Source of the DNA: Lachnospiraceae bacterium AM93-12TA
Lineage (GTDB): Bacteria; Bacillota; Clostridia; Lachnospirales; Lachnospiraceae
DNA: 42,339 bases
Assembly (NCBI GenBank): GCA_027698105.1
Contig: JAQERH010000025.1
Span: 1 to 42,339 of the forward strand
Direction: 5' to 3'
Positions within the stretch are counted from its first letter, which is position 1, and each line of letters begins with the position of its first letter. A program made the position numbers and the translations under genes. The notes under the pieces are model-generated. The model saw nothing but the letters and a program-made list of their open reading frames with translations, did no database searches and was not told where the DNA came from. This document shows, in pieces, positions 30,194 through 39,649 of the stretch.

Positions 30194-30844
30194 CTATCTG
30201 TCCGTCTTTTCTTTTTTTCCGTCTCTCTTCAGAGAGATAATTACGTGTCTGAATGGCTCTTCTCCATCACTTCTTGTCACAACGTACTTATCATTCTGAA
30301 GTGCTGCATGGATAATCCGTCTTTCATATGGGTTCATCGGCTCCAGAGAAACAGAATGTTTTGTTCTCTTTACCTTATAAGCAATATTCTTAGCCAGAGT
30401 CTCCAGGGTTTCCTTTCGTCTCTCACGGTAATTTTCTGTATCCAGCTTCACCCGGATATACTCTTCCTTCTTCTTGTTCACCACAAGGCTTACAAGATAC
30501 TGGAGGGAATCCAGAGTCTGACCTCTCTTGCCAATCAGGATTCCCATATCGGAACCTTCCATGTTAATATTCATTTCCTTCTCTTCCGGGTTGTACTCGG
30601 CTGTGATGGAAACCTCCATATTCATGGACTGGAACACCTGATTCAGGAAATCGATGGCACGATCCTCGATCCGCTCTTTCTTCTTTGCCCTGATTACCGC
30701 CGGCTTGGCGCCGATTCCTAAGAAACCTGAGCTCCCCTTCTCCACAACCTCATATTCCAGCTTATCGCTGGTCGTTTCAAGCTCGATCAGCGCTTTTGTA
30801 ACAGCTTCATCCACTGTCTTTGCGGAAACTGTGATCATATCCAT
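30194..30844 (-). CDS. jag: RNA-binding protein Jag (KhpB/EloR)
   Basis: 216 residues in three domains: Jag-N (about 1-50, ITVSAKTVDEAVTKAL; GSSGFLGIGAKPA), a KH domain with the GxxG loop IGKRG (near 104-108), and R3H (about 150-208, NPYERRIIHAAL, FRHVIISLK). Family proteins bind RNA and influence cell elongation and division in Gram-positives. The gene follows yidC by 12 bp, the classical spoIIIJ-jag pair. The C-terminus is basic (KRDGKKEKTDR). RBS AGGAGGGGTGC precedes the ATG. Confidence 0.95.
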   Translation of the reverse strand: MDMITVSAKTVDEAVTKALIELETTSDKLEYEVVEKGSSGFLGIGAKPAVIRAKKKERIEDRAIDFLNQVFQSMNMEVSITAEYNPEEKEMNINMEGSDMGILIGKRGQTLDSLQYLVSLVVNKKKEEYIRVKLDTENYRERRKETLETLAKNIAYKVKRTKHSVSLEPMNPYERRIIHAALQNDKYVVTRSDGEEPFRHVIISLKRDGKKEKTDR

Positions 30845-30856
30845 ACTGCACCCCTC

Positions 30857-32104
30857 CTATTTGTTGTGCTTTTCGTTGTACTTCTGAACCATTCTGGCCT
30901 TAGCCGCAAGGCTGTCAGGCTTCGGATCGGAGTTATAGAACTCTGTAGAATCCTTAATCTGCTTTGCATTCCTTTCCAGTCTGCGGTTCAGCTCAGCCTC
31001 CTCTGCCTCCTGCTTTGCCTGAATATTCTTAAGGCTGGCAGCTGCATTCTGATTGATCTTTGCCGGAGGAAGTCCTTTCTTCGCACGCTTTTTATTCATC
31101 TTCTCAACATTCTTCTGAATCAGCTCATCCATATCTACCTTCTTCATATAGGAGTTGACAAAGATCTGCTGGAAAATGAGGATAATACCCTGTACTACCC
31201 AGTAAATACCAATACCAGCCGGCAGAGTAAAGCAGAAGAATACAGACATCAGCGGCATCATAATCATCATGCTGTTCATCATCTGAGCGCCAGGAGCGTC
31301 AGGATCTGTATTCTGTGTGCTTGACATCAGCTTTGTGGAATACCACTGAGTCAGACCAGCTAAAATCGGGATAGCCCAGGCAATCGTAATATTCGTAAAG
31401 CCTGTAAACGGCGCAGTTGCCAGGTTAATCCCAAAGAAAGAGTTCATCTGCTCAATCTTGTCTGCATTCTGGGCAATCACCTCGGAAATGGACGGAAATG
31501 CATTCTGTAAAAGAGTCCAGTTCTCTGGTGTAAACTTGTAAAGCAGGTCTACGATTTTATCAGCAGAGCCGGATAAAGCCTCAGCTGTAAAGCCAGTGCT
31601 CATCTTTCCGCCGATTTCAATCAGTTTTTCTGCAAAACCCGGCTGATTCTGAAGAGGCTCCACTACATTGTCAAAGAACACTCTTACAGAAGGAACATAC
31701 GCCGGAATGTTGTAAATAACGCGGTACAGAGCTAAAATAATCGGGAACTGAATCAGCATGGGAAGGCATCCTGCCATTGGGGAGGAGCCGTATTTCTCAT
31801 AAACCGCCTGCATCTCCACCTGCTGCTTCGCCATGGAAGTCTGATCTGTCTTTCCCTTATATTTTTTCTGAATCGCTGCAATTTCCGGATTCATCAGAGC
31901 CATCATCTTGGAGGATTTCTGCTGCTTTAAGGTAAGCGGAAACAGAAGAAGCCTTGTAATGATGGTGAACAGAATAATACATACGCCAATATTGAAAATG
32001 CCGAAGCTGCTGGTAAAACGGAACAGCAGATCCATGACAATTCCAAACAGGCTGGCAAACGGCCCTAAAATTGAGCCTGCCTTAGTCGCTACAAATAATT
32101 CCAA
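30857..32104 (-). CDS. yidC: Membrane protein insertase YidC/OxaA (SpoIIIJ type)
   Basis: 415 residues; inserts membrane proteins with or without SecYEG. Core motifs: first core helix ICIILFTIITRLLLFPLT-like with the groove Arg, cytoplasmic hairpin QQKSSKMMALMNPEIAAIQKKYKGK, CLPMLIQFPIILALYRVIYNI, and the last helices with MMPLMSVFFCFTLPAGIGIYW. It is much longer than Bacillus SpoIIIJ (about 260): an insertion of about 100 residues (175-245) sits between core helices 2 and 3, and a long charged tail of about 90 residues ends the protein. No lipobox Cys is seen at the N-terminus, unlike Bacillus homologues. Start ATG 32104 follows TAGGAGGTAGTT. Confidence 0.95.
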   Translation of the reverse strand: MELFVATKAGSILGPFASLFGIVMDLLFRFTSSFGIFNIGVCIILFTIITRLLLFPLTLKQQKSSKMMALMNPEIAAIQKKYKGKTDQTSMAKQQVEMQAVYEKYGSSPMAGCLPMLIQFPIILALYRVIYNIPAYVPSVRVFFDNVVEPLQNQPGFAEKLIEIGGKMSTGFTAEALSGSADKIVDLLYKFTPENWTLLQNAFPSISEVIAQNADKIEQMNSFFGINLATAPFTGFTNITIAWAIPILAGLTQWYSTKLMSSTQNTDPDAPGAQMMNSMMIMMPLMSVFFCFTLPAGIGIYWVVQGIILIFQQIFVNSYMKKVDMDELIQKNVEKMNKKRAKKGLPPAKINQNAAASLKNIQAKQEAEEAELNRRLERNAKQIKDSTEFYNSDPKPDSLAAKARMVQKYNEKHNK

Positions 32105-32122
32105 TTAACTACCTCCTACTTG

Positions 32123-32335
32123 CTACGGAACCGGATCATAACCGCCTTCTGCAAAAGGATTACATCTGAGTATCCGCTTGCAGGCCAAAAAACCACCTTT
32201 TAACGCGCCGTACTTCTGAAGTGCCTCAATGGCGTATTGAGAGCACGTAGGCGTGTACTTGCAGTGAGGTCCTGTCATAGGGGAAATATACTTCTGATAC
32301 CCCCGGATCATAAAAATACAGATCTGTTTCATCAA
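32123..32335 (-). CDS. yidD: Membrane protein insertion efficiency factor YidD
   Basis: 70 residues with the full family signature: [52 protein letters not shown] broken here by its three conserved Cys (in [11 protein letters not shown] and RILRCNPF), ending GGYDPVP. It is thought to help YidC-dependent insertion at the membrane. It overlaps rnpA by four bases and precedes yidC by 18 bp. Confidence 0.96.
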   Translation of the reverse strand: MMKQICIFMIRGYQKYISPMTGPHCKYTPTCSQYAIEALQKYGALKGGFLACKRILRCNPFAEGGYDPVP

Positions 32336-32688
32336 TTCTTCTCACTTCGATTCTCTAAAATGTTATGAAGTCCGCATAGATGCAGATAGGCGCTCTCTAT
32401 CTGCCTGAAATTAGAGTCTTTTGCAGCTGCTCTCGCAACCACCACGATGTCCAGTCCAGTCTTAACCATGTCCTTGTTCAGTCGGTAGCTCTCCCGTAAA
32501 AGTCTTGTAATGTGATGGCGTACCACGCTGTTCCCCACTTTTTTGCTGACGGAAATCCCGATCCTCGTATCAGTCTCTTCCCCCGTCCTCATCACATACA
32601 TAATCAAAAGCCGGTTTGCATAGGATTTTCCAGTTTTATATACCTTCTGGAAATCTCCGTACTTTTTGATCGAATTAAAACGCTTCAT
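32332..32688 (-). CDS. rnpA: Ribonuclease P protein component
   Basis: Basic subunit of RNase P that matures the 5' ends of tRNAs. 118 residues from ATG 32686-32688 ([17 protein letters not shown]), preceded by GGGGAGAATAC; the 12 extra codons upstream are leader. The F..VY motif and the helix [22 protein letters not shown] are present. In the RNR motif the usual R-N-R reads R-H-H here, an uncommon form. C-terminus typical (HNILENR). It overlaps yidD by four bases and follows rpmH after an internal hairpin. Confidence 0.95.
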   Translation of the reverse strand: MKRFNSIKKYGDFQKVYKTGKSYANRLLIMYVMRTGEETDTRIGISVSKKVGNSVVRHHITRLLRESYRLNKDMVKTGLDIVVVARAAAKDSNFRQIESAYLHLCGLHNILENRSEKN

Positions 32689-32745
32689 GTATTCTCCCCT
32701 CGCTTCAGGACTCGCCCTGCGCACTCCCGCAGCGCGTTAAAGTTT

Positions 32746-32787
32746 GAGAAAAGAAAAGGCCACAATTTTACACTGAAAATTGCGGCC
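32746..32787 (-). terminator. Hairpin with T-rich tail between rpmH and rnpA
   Basis: On the minus strand GGCCGCAATTTT and AAAATTGTGGCC form a 12-pair stem with one mismatch around CAGTGT, then TTTTCTTTTC. It probably acts as a partial terminator that lets rpmH mRNA exceed that of rnpA and downstream genes. Confidence 0.75.
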
Positions 32788-32795
32788 ACGCTTCA

Positions 32796-32930
32796 TTAAG
32801 CAGTTAATTTTGCTCTTCCCTTTGCTCTTCTTGCAGCCAGAACCTTTCTTCCGCCTGCGCTGCTCATTCTAGCTCTGAAGCCGTGAACTTTAGCTCTCTG
32901 TCTTTTCTTAGGCTGAAATGTCATCTTCAT
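32796..32930 (-). CDS. rpmH: Large ribosomal subunit protein bL34
   Basis: 44 residues, [18 protein letters not shown] at the start, then [20 protein letters not shown] and a short end. This is the canonical L34 length and pattern, very basic. ATG 32928-32930 is preceded by GAGGAGGTG. First gene of the leftward rpmH-rnpA-yidD-yidC-jag operon, under the strong promoter at 33016-33044, and next to oriC. Confidence 0.98.
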   Translation of the reverse strand: MKMTFQPKKRQRAKVHGFRARMSSAGGRKVLAARRAKGRAKLTA

Positions 32931-33015
32931 AATTCAAAACACCTCCTCATTCATCTGATTATCAAAGAATTTGTCTTATCCATAGTTAGACTATTTTAAA
33001 CTAAACATCTTCTTG

Positions 33016-33044
33016 ATTATATAGAACAACCCTTCACTAGTCAA
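33016..33044 (-). promoter_or_regulatory. Strong promoter of rpmH
   Basis: On the minus strand TTGACT (33039-33044), 17 bases, TATAAT (33016-33021), one mismatch from full consensus, 85 bp before rpmH. Confidence 0.85.
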
Positions 33045-33100
33045 GTATTTTCTGTATTTCTCATGCTTTTCTCTTTCCCTGTTTTTTCACTCCCATCTTC

Positions 33101-33478
33101 TTGTGGACAAGTTATCCACTGCCACAATATCTTGTAACCTGTTGATTTTACAGTCTCTTTTGAAATCTATCCACAAATTATCCCACACTTATTCACACAC
33201 TTTACATAATTTATCCCCAAGGTGTTGATAACTTGTTGATAACTCACTGAATAACTTCTGGACAACCTGTGTACAATTTTTTCTATTTTTCCCAACCCCT
33301 TATATTTTCTCATATTTTGTGGACTCCGTTCTGTGTATATCCCTTTTTCCACTTATCCCCATAAGTTATCCCCAACTTTTTCACATTTCCATTGAAAATT
33401 GATTTGTAATCATGTAAAATATGATTAGATTGGGCAAATTTGCAGTTTTGCTTCTTTAATATATTTAGGAGATCTACT
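33101..33478. other. oriC, rpmH-dnaA part: DnaA-box cluster
   Basis: Many matches to the DnaA box TTATCCACA on both strands: TGTGGACAA (33102-33110), TTATCCACT (33112-33120), CTATCCACA (33167-33175), TTATTCACA (33189-33197), TTATCCCCA (33211-33219, 33354-33362, 33366-33374), TGTTGATAA (33223-33231 and 33234-33242) and TGTGTACAA (33269-33277). The A/T-rich part 33421-33465 could be melted or be promoter DNA. Gene strands diverge from here, supporting origin function. Confidence 0.9.
33392..33420 (+). promoter_or_regulatory. Promoter of dnaA
   Basis: TTGAAA (33392-33397), 17 bases, TAAAAT (33415-33420) with TG before it. DnaA boxes lie directly upstream (33354-33374), so DnaA autoregulation is likely. 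Confidence 0.7.
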
Positions 33479-34849
33479 ATGTTAGAAAAAATCAAAGAAA
33501 AATGGGAAGAAATTCTGCTGCATATTAAGGAAGAACATGAACTGAGCGACGTATCCTTTAAGACCTGGCTGCTGCCGACAGAGGTTTATTCCATGAAGGG
33601 CGACACGGTTCAGATCCTGGTTCCTGATATCCATTTTTTAGGGTACATGCAGAAAAAGTACGGTTTTCTGATTACCGTAGCCATTGCGGAAATTACAGGA
33701 ATCGAGTGCAGCGTTGATTTTATTACCAAAGAACAGATCAAAGAGGCGCCGACAGAAGTTTCTGATAATCAGCTTCTCTCCAGGCCCTCTGATGTGGATC
33801 AGCAGGTGATCCAGAACGCCAACTTAAACCCCCGGTACACCTTCGACACCTTCGTTGTAGGCGCCAACAATAATCTGGCTCATGCAGCTTCTCTGGCTGT
33901 AGCCGAATCTCCAGGAGAGATTTACAATCCCCTCTTTATCTATGGAGGCGTAGGACTTGGAAAAACTCACCTGATGCATTCCATTGGCCATTTTATTCTT
34001 AAAAATAACCCTAAGGCCAAGATTTTATACGTGACCAGCGAAAAATTCACCAATGAGCTGATCGACGCCATCCGTAATAAAAACAATATTTCCACCACGG
34101 AATTCCGTGAAAAATACAGAAACAACGACGTTCTTCTGATCGATGATATCCAGTTTATTATAGGAAAAGAGAGTACACAGGAGGAATTTTTCCATACCTT
34201 CAATGCCCTCTATGAGGCTAAAAAACAGATTATCATCTCCTCTGATAAACCTCCGAAGGAGATTGAGACGCTGGAAGAGCGGCTTCGTTCCCGCTTTGAG
34301 TGGGGCCTGACTGTGGATATCCAGTCTCCTGATTATGAGACACGAATGGCGATCCTGCGCAAAAAAGAGGAGCTGGAAGGCTACAACATTGACAATGAGG
34401 TAATCAAGTACATTGCCACCCACGTAAAATCCAATATCCGTGAGCTGGAAGGCGCTCTGACCAAAATCGTGGCTCTCTCTAAATTAAATAAGAGGGAAAT
34501 CACTACCGATCTGGCGGAAGAAGCCTTAAAGGATCTGATTTCGCCAGGAGGAGCCAGAGAAATTACGCCGGAACTTATTATCCAGGTGGTTTCCGAACAT
34601 TTCGGCATCACCCCGGCTGATATTTCCTCCAAAAAACGCAATAAAGAGATCGTTTATCCGCGCCAGATTGCCATGTATCTGTGCCGCACCATGACCAGCA
34701 CCCCTCTTCAGGGAATTGGAAAGTGTCTGGGAGATCGGGATCACACCACCATTATCCATGGAGCAGAAAAAATTACAGCTGATCTGGAAAAAAATGAGTC
34801 TCTTCGCAGCACACTTGAAATACTGAAGAAAAAACTGAGCCCGCAGTAA
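33479..34849 (+). CDS. dnaA: Chromosomal replication initiator protein DnaA
   Basis: 456 residues. Domain I (1-85, WEEILLHIKEEHELSDVSFKTWL), a short domain II, AAA+ domain III starting NPRYTFDTFVVGANN with Walker A GGVGLGKTHL near 157-166, Walker B VLLIDDIQF, and domain IV with the DNA-binding signature RDHTTIIHGAEKI near 424. ATG 33479 follows AGGAGATCTACT; the 13 upstream codons in frame are leader. Initiates replication by binding the boxes on both sides of this gene. Confidence 0.98.
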   Translation: MLEKIKEKWEEILLHIKEEHELSDVSFKTWLLPTEVYSMKGDTVQILVPDIHFLGYMQKKYGFLITVAIAEITGIECSVDFITKEQIKEAPTEVSDNQLLSRPSDVDQQVIQNANLNPRYTFDTFVVGANNNLAHAASLAVAESPGEIYNPLFIYGGVGLGKTHLMHSIGHFILKNNPKAKILYVTSEKFTNELIDAIRNKNNISTTEFREKYRNNDVLLIDDIQFIIGKESTQEEFFHTFNALYEAKKQIIISSDKPPKEIETLEERLRSRFEWGLTVDIQSPDYETRMAILRKKEELEGYNIDNEVIKYIATHVKSNIRELEGALTKIVALSKLNKREITTDLAEEALKDLISPGGAREITPELIIQVVSEHFGITPADISSKKRNKEIVYPRQIAMYLCRTMTSTPLQGIGKCLGDRDHTTIIHGAEKITADLEKNESLRSTLEILKKKLSPQ

Positions 34850-35135
34850 CGCTCATCCACAATGGACGTGGAAAACCGTCTGGATAATCTGTGGATAATT
34901 TGAGAAGAATTTTCAGGCCCCTCAGACTCGTTTTGAACCTGTGGATAATTCTCAAGTTATCCTTCGCCTTTTTTCGACTTGTACACACCTTTTTCCAGTG
35001 GATTAGTCATTGATTTTTAAGGCTGTTTCAGACTTATACACATATTCACGCCCCCTACGGCGATTACGGCGAAATTTATTTATATCTTCACTTACACTGC
35101 GTTTCATTTTTTCAGCAAAGGAGTTATCAACAACT
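34850..35135. other. oriC, dnaA-dnaN part: second DnaA-box cluster
   Basis: TCATCCACA near 34853, TCTGGATAA (34879-34887), TGTGGATAA (34890-34898 and 34940-34948), TTGTACACA near 34979, TTATACACA (35034-35042) and TTATCAACA overlapping the dnaN ribosome site (near 35124). In Bacillus-type bipartite origins this side holds the unwinding element; A/T-rich stretches occur at 34895-34915 and 35010-35030. No ORF is convincing here. Confidence 0.85.
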
Positions 35136-36254
35136 ATGAAGTTATCATTTGAAAAAGACTCTCTGTTAAACGGTATTAATATTGTTCTCAAGGCTGTGCC
35201 TTCCAAAACAACTATGCCAATCTTAGAGTGCATCCTGATCGATGCCACCGGATCCGAAATCAAGCTGACTGGAAACGATATGGAGCTTGGCATTGAAACT
35301 CAGGTGGAAGGCCTTATCTTAGAACACGGAAAAATTGCTCTGGAAGCAAAACTCTTTTCCGATATTATCAGGAAATTATCCGGAGGAGATTCTCCGATTA
35401 TTATAGAATCCGATGAAAAGTACAACACAACTATTTCCTGCGATAAATCTGTTTTCAAAATCCAGGGAAAAGATGGTGAGGAATTCAGCTATATCCCTCA
35501 TATTGAGCGGGATCGCTATATTACTCTCTCTCAGTTTACTTTAAAAGAGGTGATTCGTCAGACTCTATTCTCTATTTCCCCGAATGACAGCAATAAAATG
35601 ATGACAGGAGAGCTGTTCGAGGTAAAGGATAATGAATTAAAAGTAGTTTCTCTGGATGGACACCGCATGTCTATCCGGAAAATAGTCCTGAAAGAACATT
35701 ATAATGATATAAAAGTGATCGTTCCAGGCAAGACTCTCGGTGAGATCAGCAAGATTCTCAATGGAGATAATGAATCAGAAGTACAGATTTTCTTCAGTTC
35801 CAACCATATTATGTTTGATTTCGACTCGACTCTGGTGGTGTCCCGCCTGATCGAGGGAGAATATTTCCGCATCAGCCAGATGCTTTCCAGTGATTACGAG
35901 ACGAAAGTCAATGTAAACCGCCGGAGTTTCTTAGACAGTATTGAGCGGGCCAGCATCCTGATCCGCGAAAATGATAAAAAACCCATCATTATTACAATCA
36001 ATGACGAGGGGATGCAGCTGAAGATGAATTCTGCTTTCGGAACGATGAACGCCGAGGTGGGAATCACCAAGTACGGAAAGGATTTGATGATCGGATTTAA
36101 TCCTAAATTCCTGATAGACGCCCTTCGAATCATTGACGATGAAGAAGTGACTCTCTACATGATGAATCCTAAATCCCCATGCTTCATCAAGGATGAAGAG
36201 GAGAACTATATCTATCTGATCCTTCCGGTTAATTTTAACGCAGCGGCTGTTTAA
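35136..36254 (+). CDS. dnaN: DNA polymerase III beta subunit (sliding clamp)
   Basis: 372 residues; dimeric clamp that tethers the polymerase. Starts MKLSFEKDSLLNGINIVLKAV, with TMPILECILIDA, the three clamp subdomains, LKVVSLDGHRMS-type motif near 174, and C-terminal FLIDALRIIDDEEVTLYMMNPKSPC ending LILPVNFN. The start ATG 35136 has AAAGGAG upstream; the frame is open 42 codons further up through the box cluster and those codons are not used. Lies 286 bp after dnaA. Confidence 0.97.
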   Translation: MKLSFEKDSLLNGINIVLKAVPSKTTMPILECILIDATGSEIKLTGNDMELGIETQVEGLILEHGKIALEAKLFSDIIRKLSGGDSPIIIESDEKYNTTISCDKSVFKIQGKDGEEFSYIPHIERDRYITLSQFTLKEVIRQTLFSISPNDSNKMMTGELFEVKDNELKVVSLDGHRMSIRKIVLKEHYNDIKVIVPGKTLGEISKILNGDNESEVQIFFSSNHIMFDFDSTLVVSRLIEGEYFRISQMLSSDYETKVNVNRRSFLDSIERASILIRENDKKPIIITINDEGMQLKMNSAFGTMNAEVGITKYGKDLMIGFNPKFLIDALRIIDDEEVTLYMMNPKSPCFIKDEEENYIYLILPVNFNAAAV

Positions 36255-36376
36255 GGAAACCGGGGAGCAGAATCGGGCTGGCGCCGCTTGTTCTGAAAGC
36301 AGAATAAGTGTGCGCCGCAGAAAGACAGAACAATGCATAAATGTATAAATATACAGTAAAAGGAGCCGTTTCAACC

Positions 36377-36586
36377 ATGGAAGTAATTAAGCTTAGAGAC
36401 GAGTACATTAAACTGGGTCAGGCGCTGAAGGCTGCAAACCTGGTGGAATCCGGCGTGGACGCCAAGCTGGCCGTACAGGATGGCCTGGTAAAGGTCAACG
36501 GTCAGGTGGAGCTTCAGAGAGGAAAGAAACTCTACGACGGAGATGTGGTGGAATTTGAGGGAACCGCCGTTAAAATTGAAAAATAG
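36377..36586 (+). CDS. yaaA: S4-domain RNA-binding protein (YaaA/RlbA family)
   Basis: 69 residues forming one S4 domain: IKLGQALKAANLVESGVDAK, AVQDGLVKVNGQVELQRGKKLYDGD and VVEFEGTAVKIE. ATG 36377 (MEVIKLRDEY) follows AAAAGGAGCCGT; a longer frame begins at 36341 but lacks a ribosome site. Conserved between dnaN and recF in Firmicutes; linked to large-subunit assembly in Bacillus (RlbA). It precedes recF by 15 bp. Confidence 0.93.
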   Translation: MEVIKLRDEYIKLGQALKAANLVESGVDAKLAVQDGLVKVNGQVELQRGKKLYDGDVVEFEGTAVKIEK

Positions 36587-36601
36587 GAAAACTGGAAGCA
36601 T

Positions 36602-37687
36602 ATGTTTGTAGAATCAGTCGAATTAGAAAATTACCGCAATTACACAGGCCTGCACATGGAGTTTGATCCGGGAACCAATGTTCTGTACGGAGACAATGCC
36701 CAGGGAAAGACGAATGTACTGGAATCTGTTTATCTCTGCGCCACGGCTAAATCTCACAGAGGCAGCAAGGATAAGGAGATCATCCGGTTTTCCCAGGATG
36801 AGTCCCATATCAAGATGATGGTCCGCAAGGACGGCGTTCCCTACCGGATTGATATGCATCTGAAAAAGAATAAGACAAAGGGAATTGCAATTAACGGCAT
36901 TCCCATCCGCAAGGCCAGCGAATTGTTTGGAATTGTAAATGTGGTATTTTTTTCTCCTGAGGATTTAAACATCATAAAAAACGGGCCTGCAGAACGCAGG
37001 CGTTTTATAGATTTGGAGCTGTGCCAGCTGAACCGGCTTTATGTTCACGCGCTGGTGCAGTATAACAGGACTTTAATTCAGCGAAACCGGCTTTTAAAGG
37101 AGATTTCCTTTAAGCCGGAGCTTTTAGATACCCTGGACATCTGGGATATACAGCTGGCGTCCTTTGGAAGAGATGTGATTAAAAGCCGAAAGGAATTTGC
37201 AGAACAGCTGAATGGACTGATCCGGGATATTCACAGCCATCTGTCAGGAGGCAGGGAGGAGCTGTTCATTCGCTATGAGCCGAATACAGAAGAGGAGGAT
37301 CTGGAGTCTGCTCTGAAGAAGAGCCGGGAGACAGATCTAAAGCAGAGAACAACTATGGTGGGTCCTCATCGTGATGATTTGAGCTTTGTGGTGAATGGAA
37401 TTGATATCAGGCGCTTCGGCTCCCAGGGACAGCAGAGGACAGCGGCCCTCTCCTTAAAACTGGCAGAAATTGAGCTGGTGAAGAAGATTGTAAGGGATTA
37501 CCCTGTTCTTCTTCTGGACGATGTGCTTTCAGAGCTCGATTCCCGCAGGCAGGAGCACCTGCTGTCAGGGATCAAGCATATTCAGACGATCATTACCTGT
37601 ACGGGACTGGATGATTTGGTCACCCACTCCTTTCACATTGATCGGGTATTCCAGATCGTAAATGGAACTGTTAAGGAAGAAAATTAG
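36602..37687 (+). CDS. recF: DNA replication and repair protein RecF
   Basis: 361 residues. SMC-like ATPase that helps load RecA at gaps. N-terminal VELENYRNYTGLHMEFD, Walker A YGDNAQGKTN (near 29-38), signature FGSQGQQRTAALSLKLAE (near 277-294) and Walker B PVLLLDDVLSELD (near 302-314). The family's GPHRDDL block is present (VGPHRDDLSF). RBS GGAAGCAT is modest. It precedes gyrB by 13 bp, so the two are co-transcribed. Confidence 0.97.
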   Translation: MFVESVELENYRNYTGLHMEFDPGTNVLYGDNAQGKTNVLESVYLCATAKSHRGSKDKEIIRFSQDESHIKMMVRKDGVPYRIDMHLKKNKTKGIAINGIPIRKASELFGIVNVVFFSPEDLNIIKNGPAERRRFIDLELCQLNRLYVHALVQYNRTLIQRNRLLKEISFKPELLDTLDIWDIQLASFGRDVIKSRKEFAEQLNGLIRDIHSHLSGGREELFIRYEPNTEEEDLESALKKSRETDLKQRTTMVGPHRDDLSFVVNGIDIRRFGSQGQQRTAALSLKLAEIELVKKIVRDYPVLLLDDVLSELDSRRQEHLLSGIKHIQTIITCTGLDDLVTHSFHIDRVFQIVNGTVKEEN

Positions 37688-37691
37688 TTAG

Positions 37692-39611
<1,920 letters not shown>

Positions 39612-39649
39612 AGCGTGAGCGTGAAAGCTCCCATTTTGGAGGATAGAGA

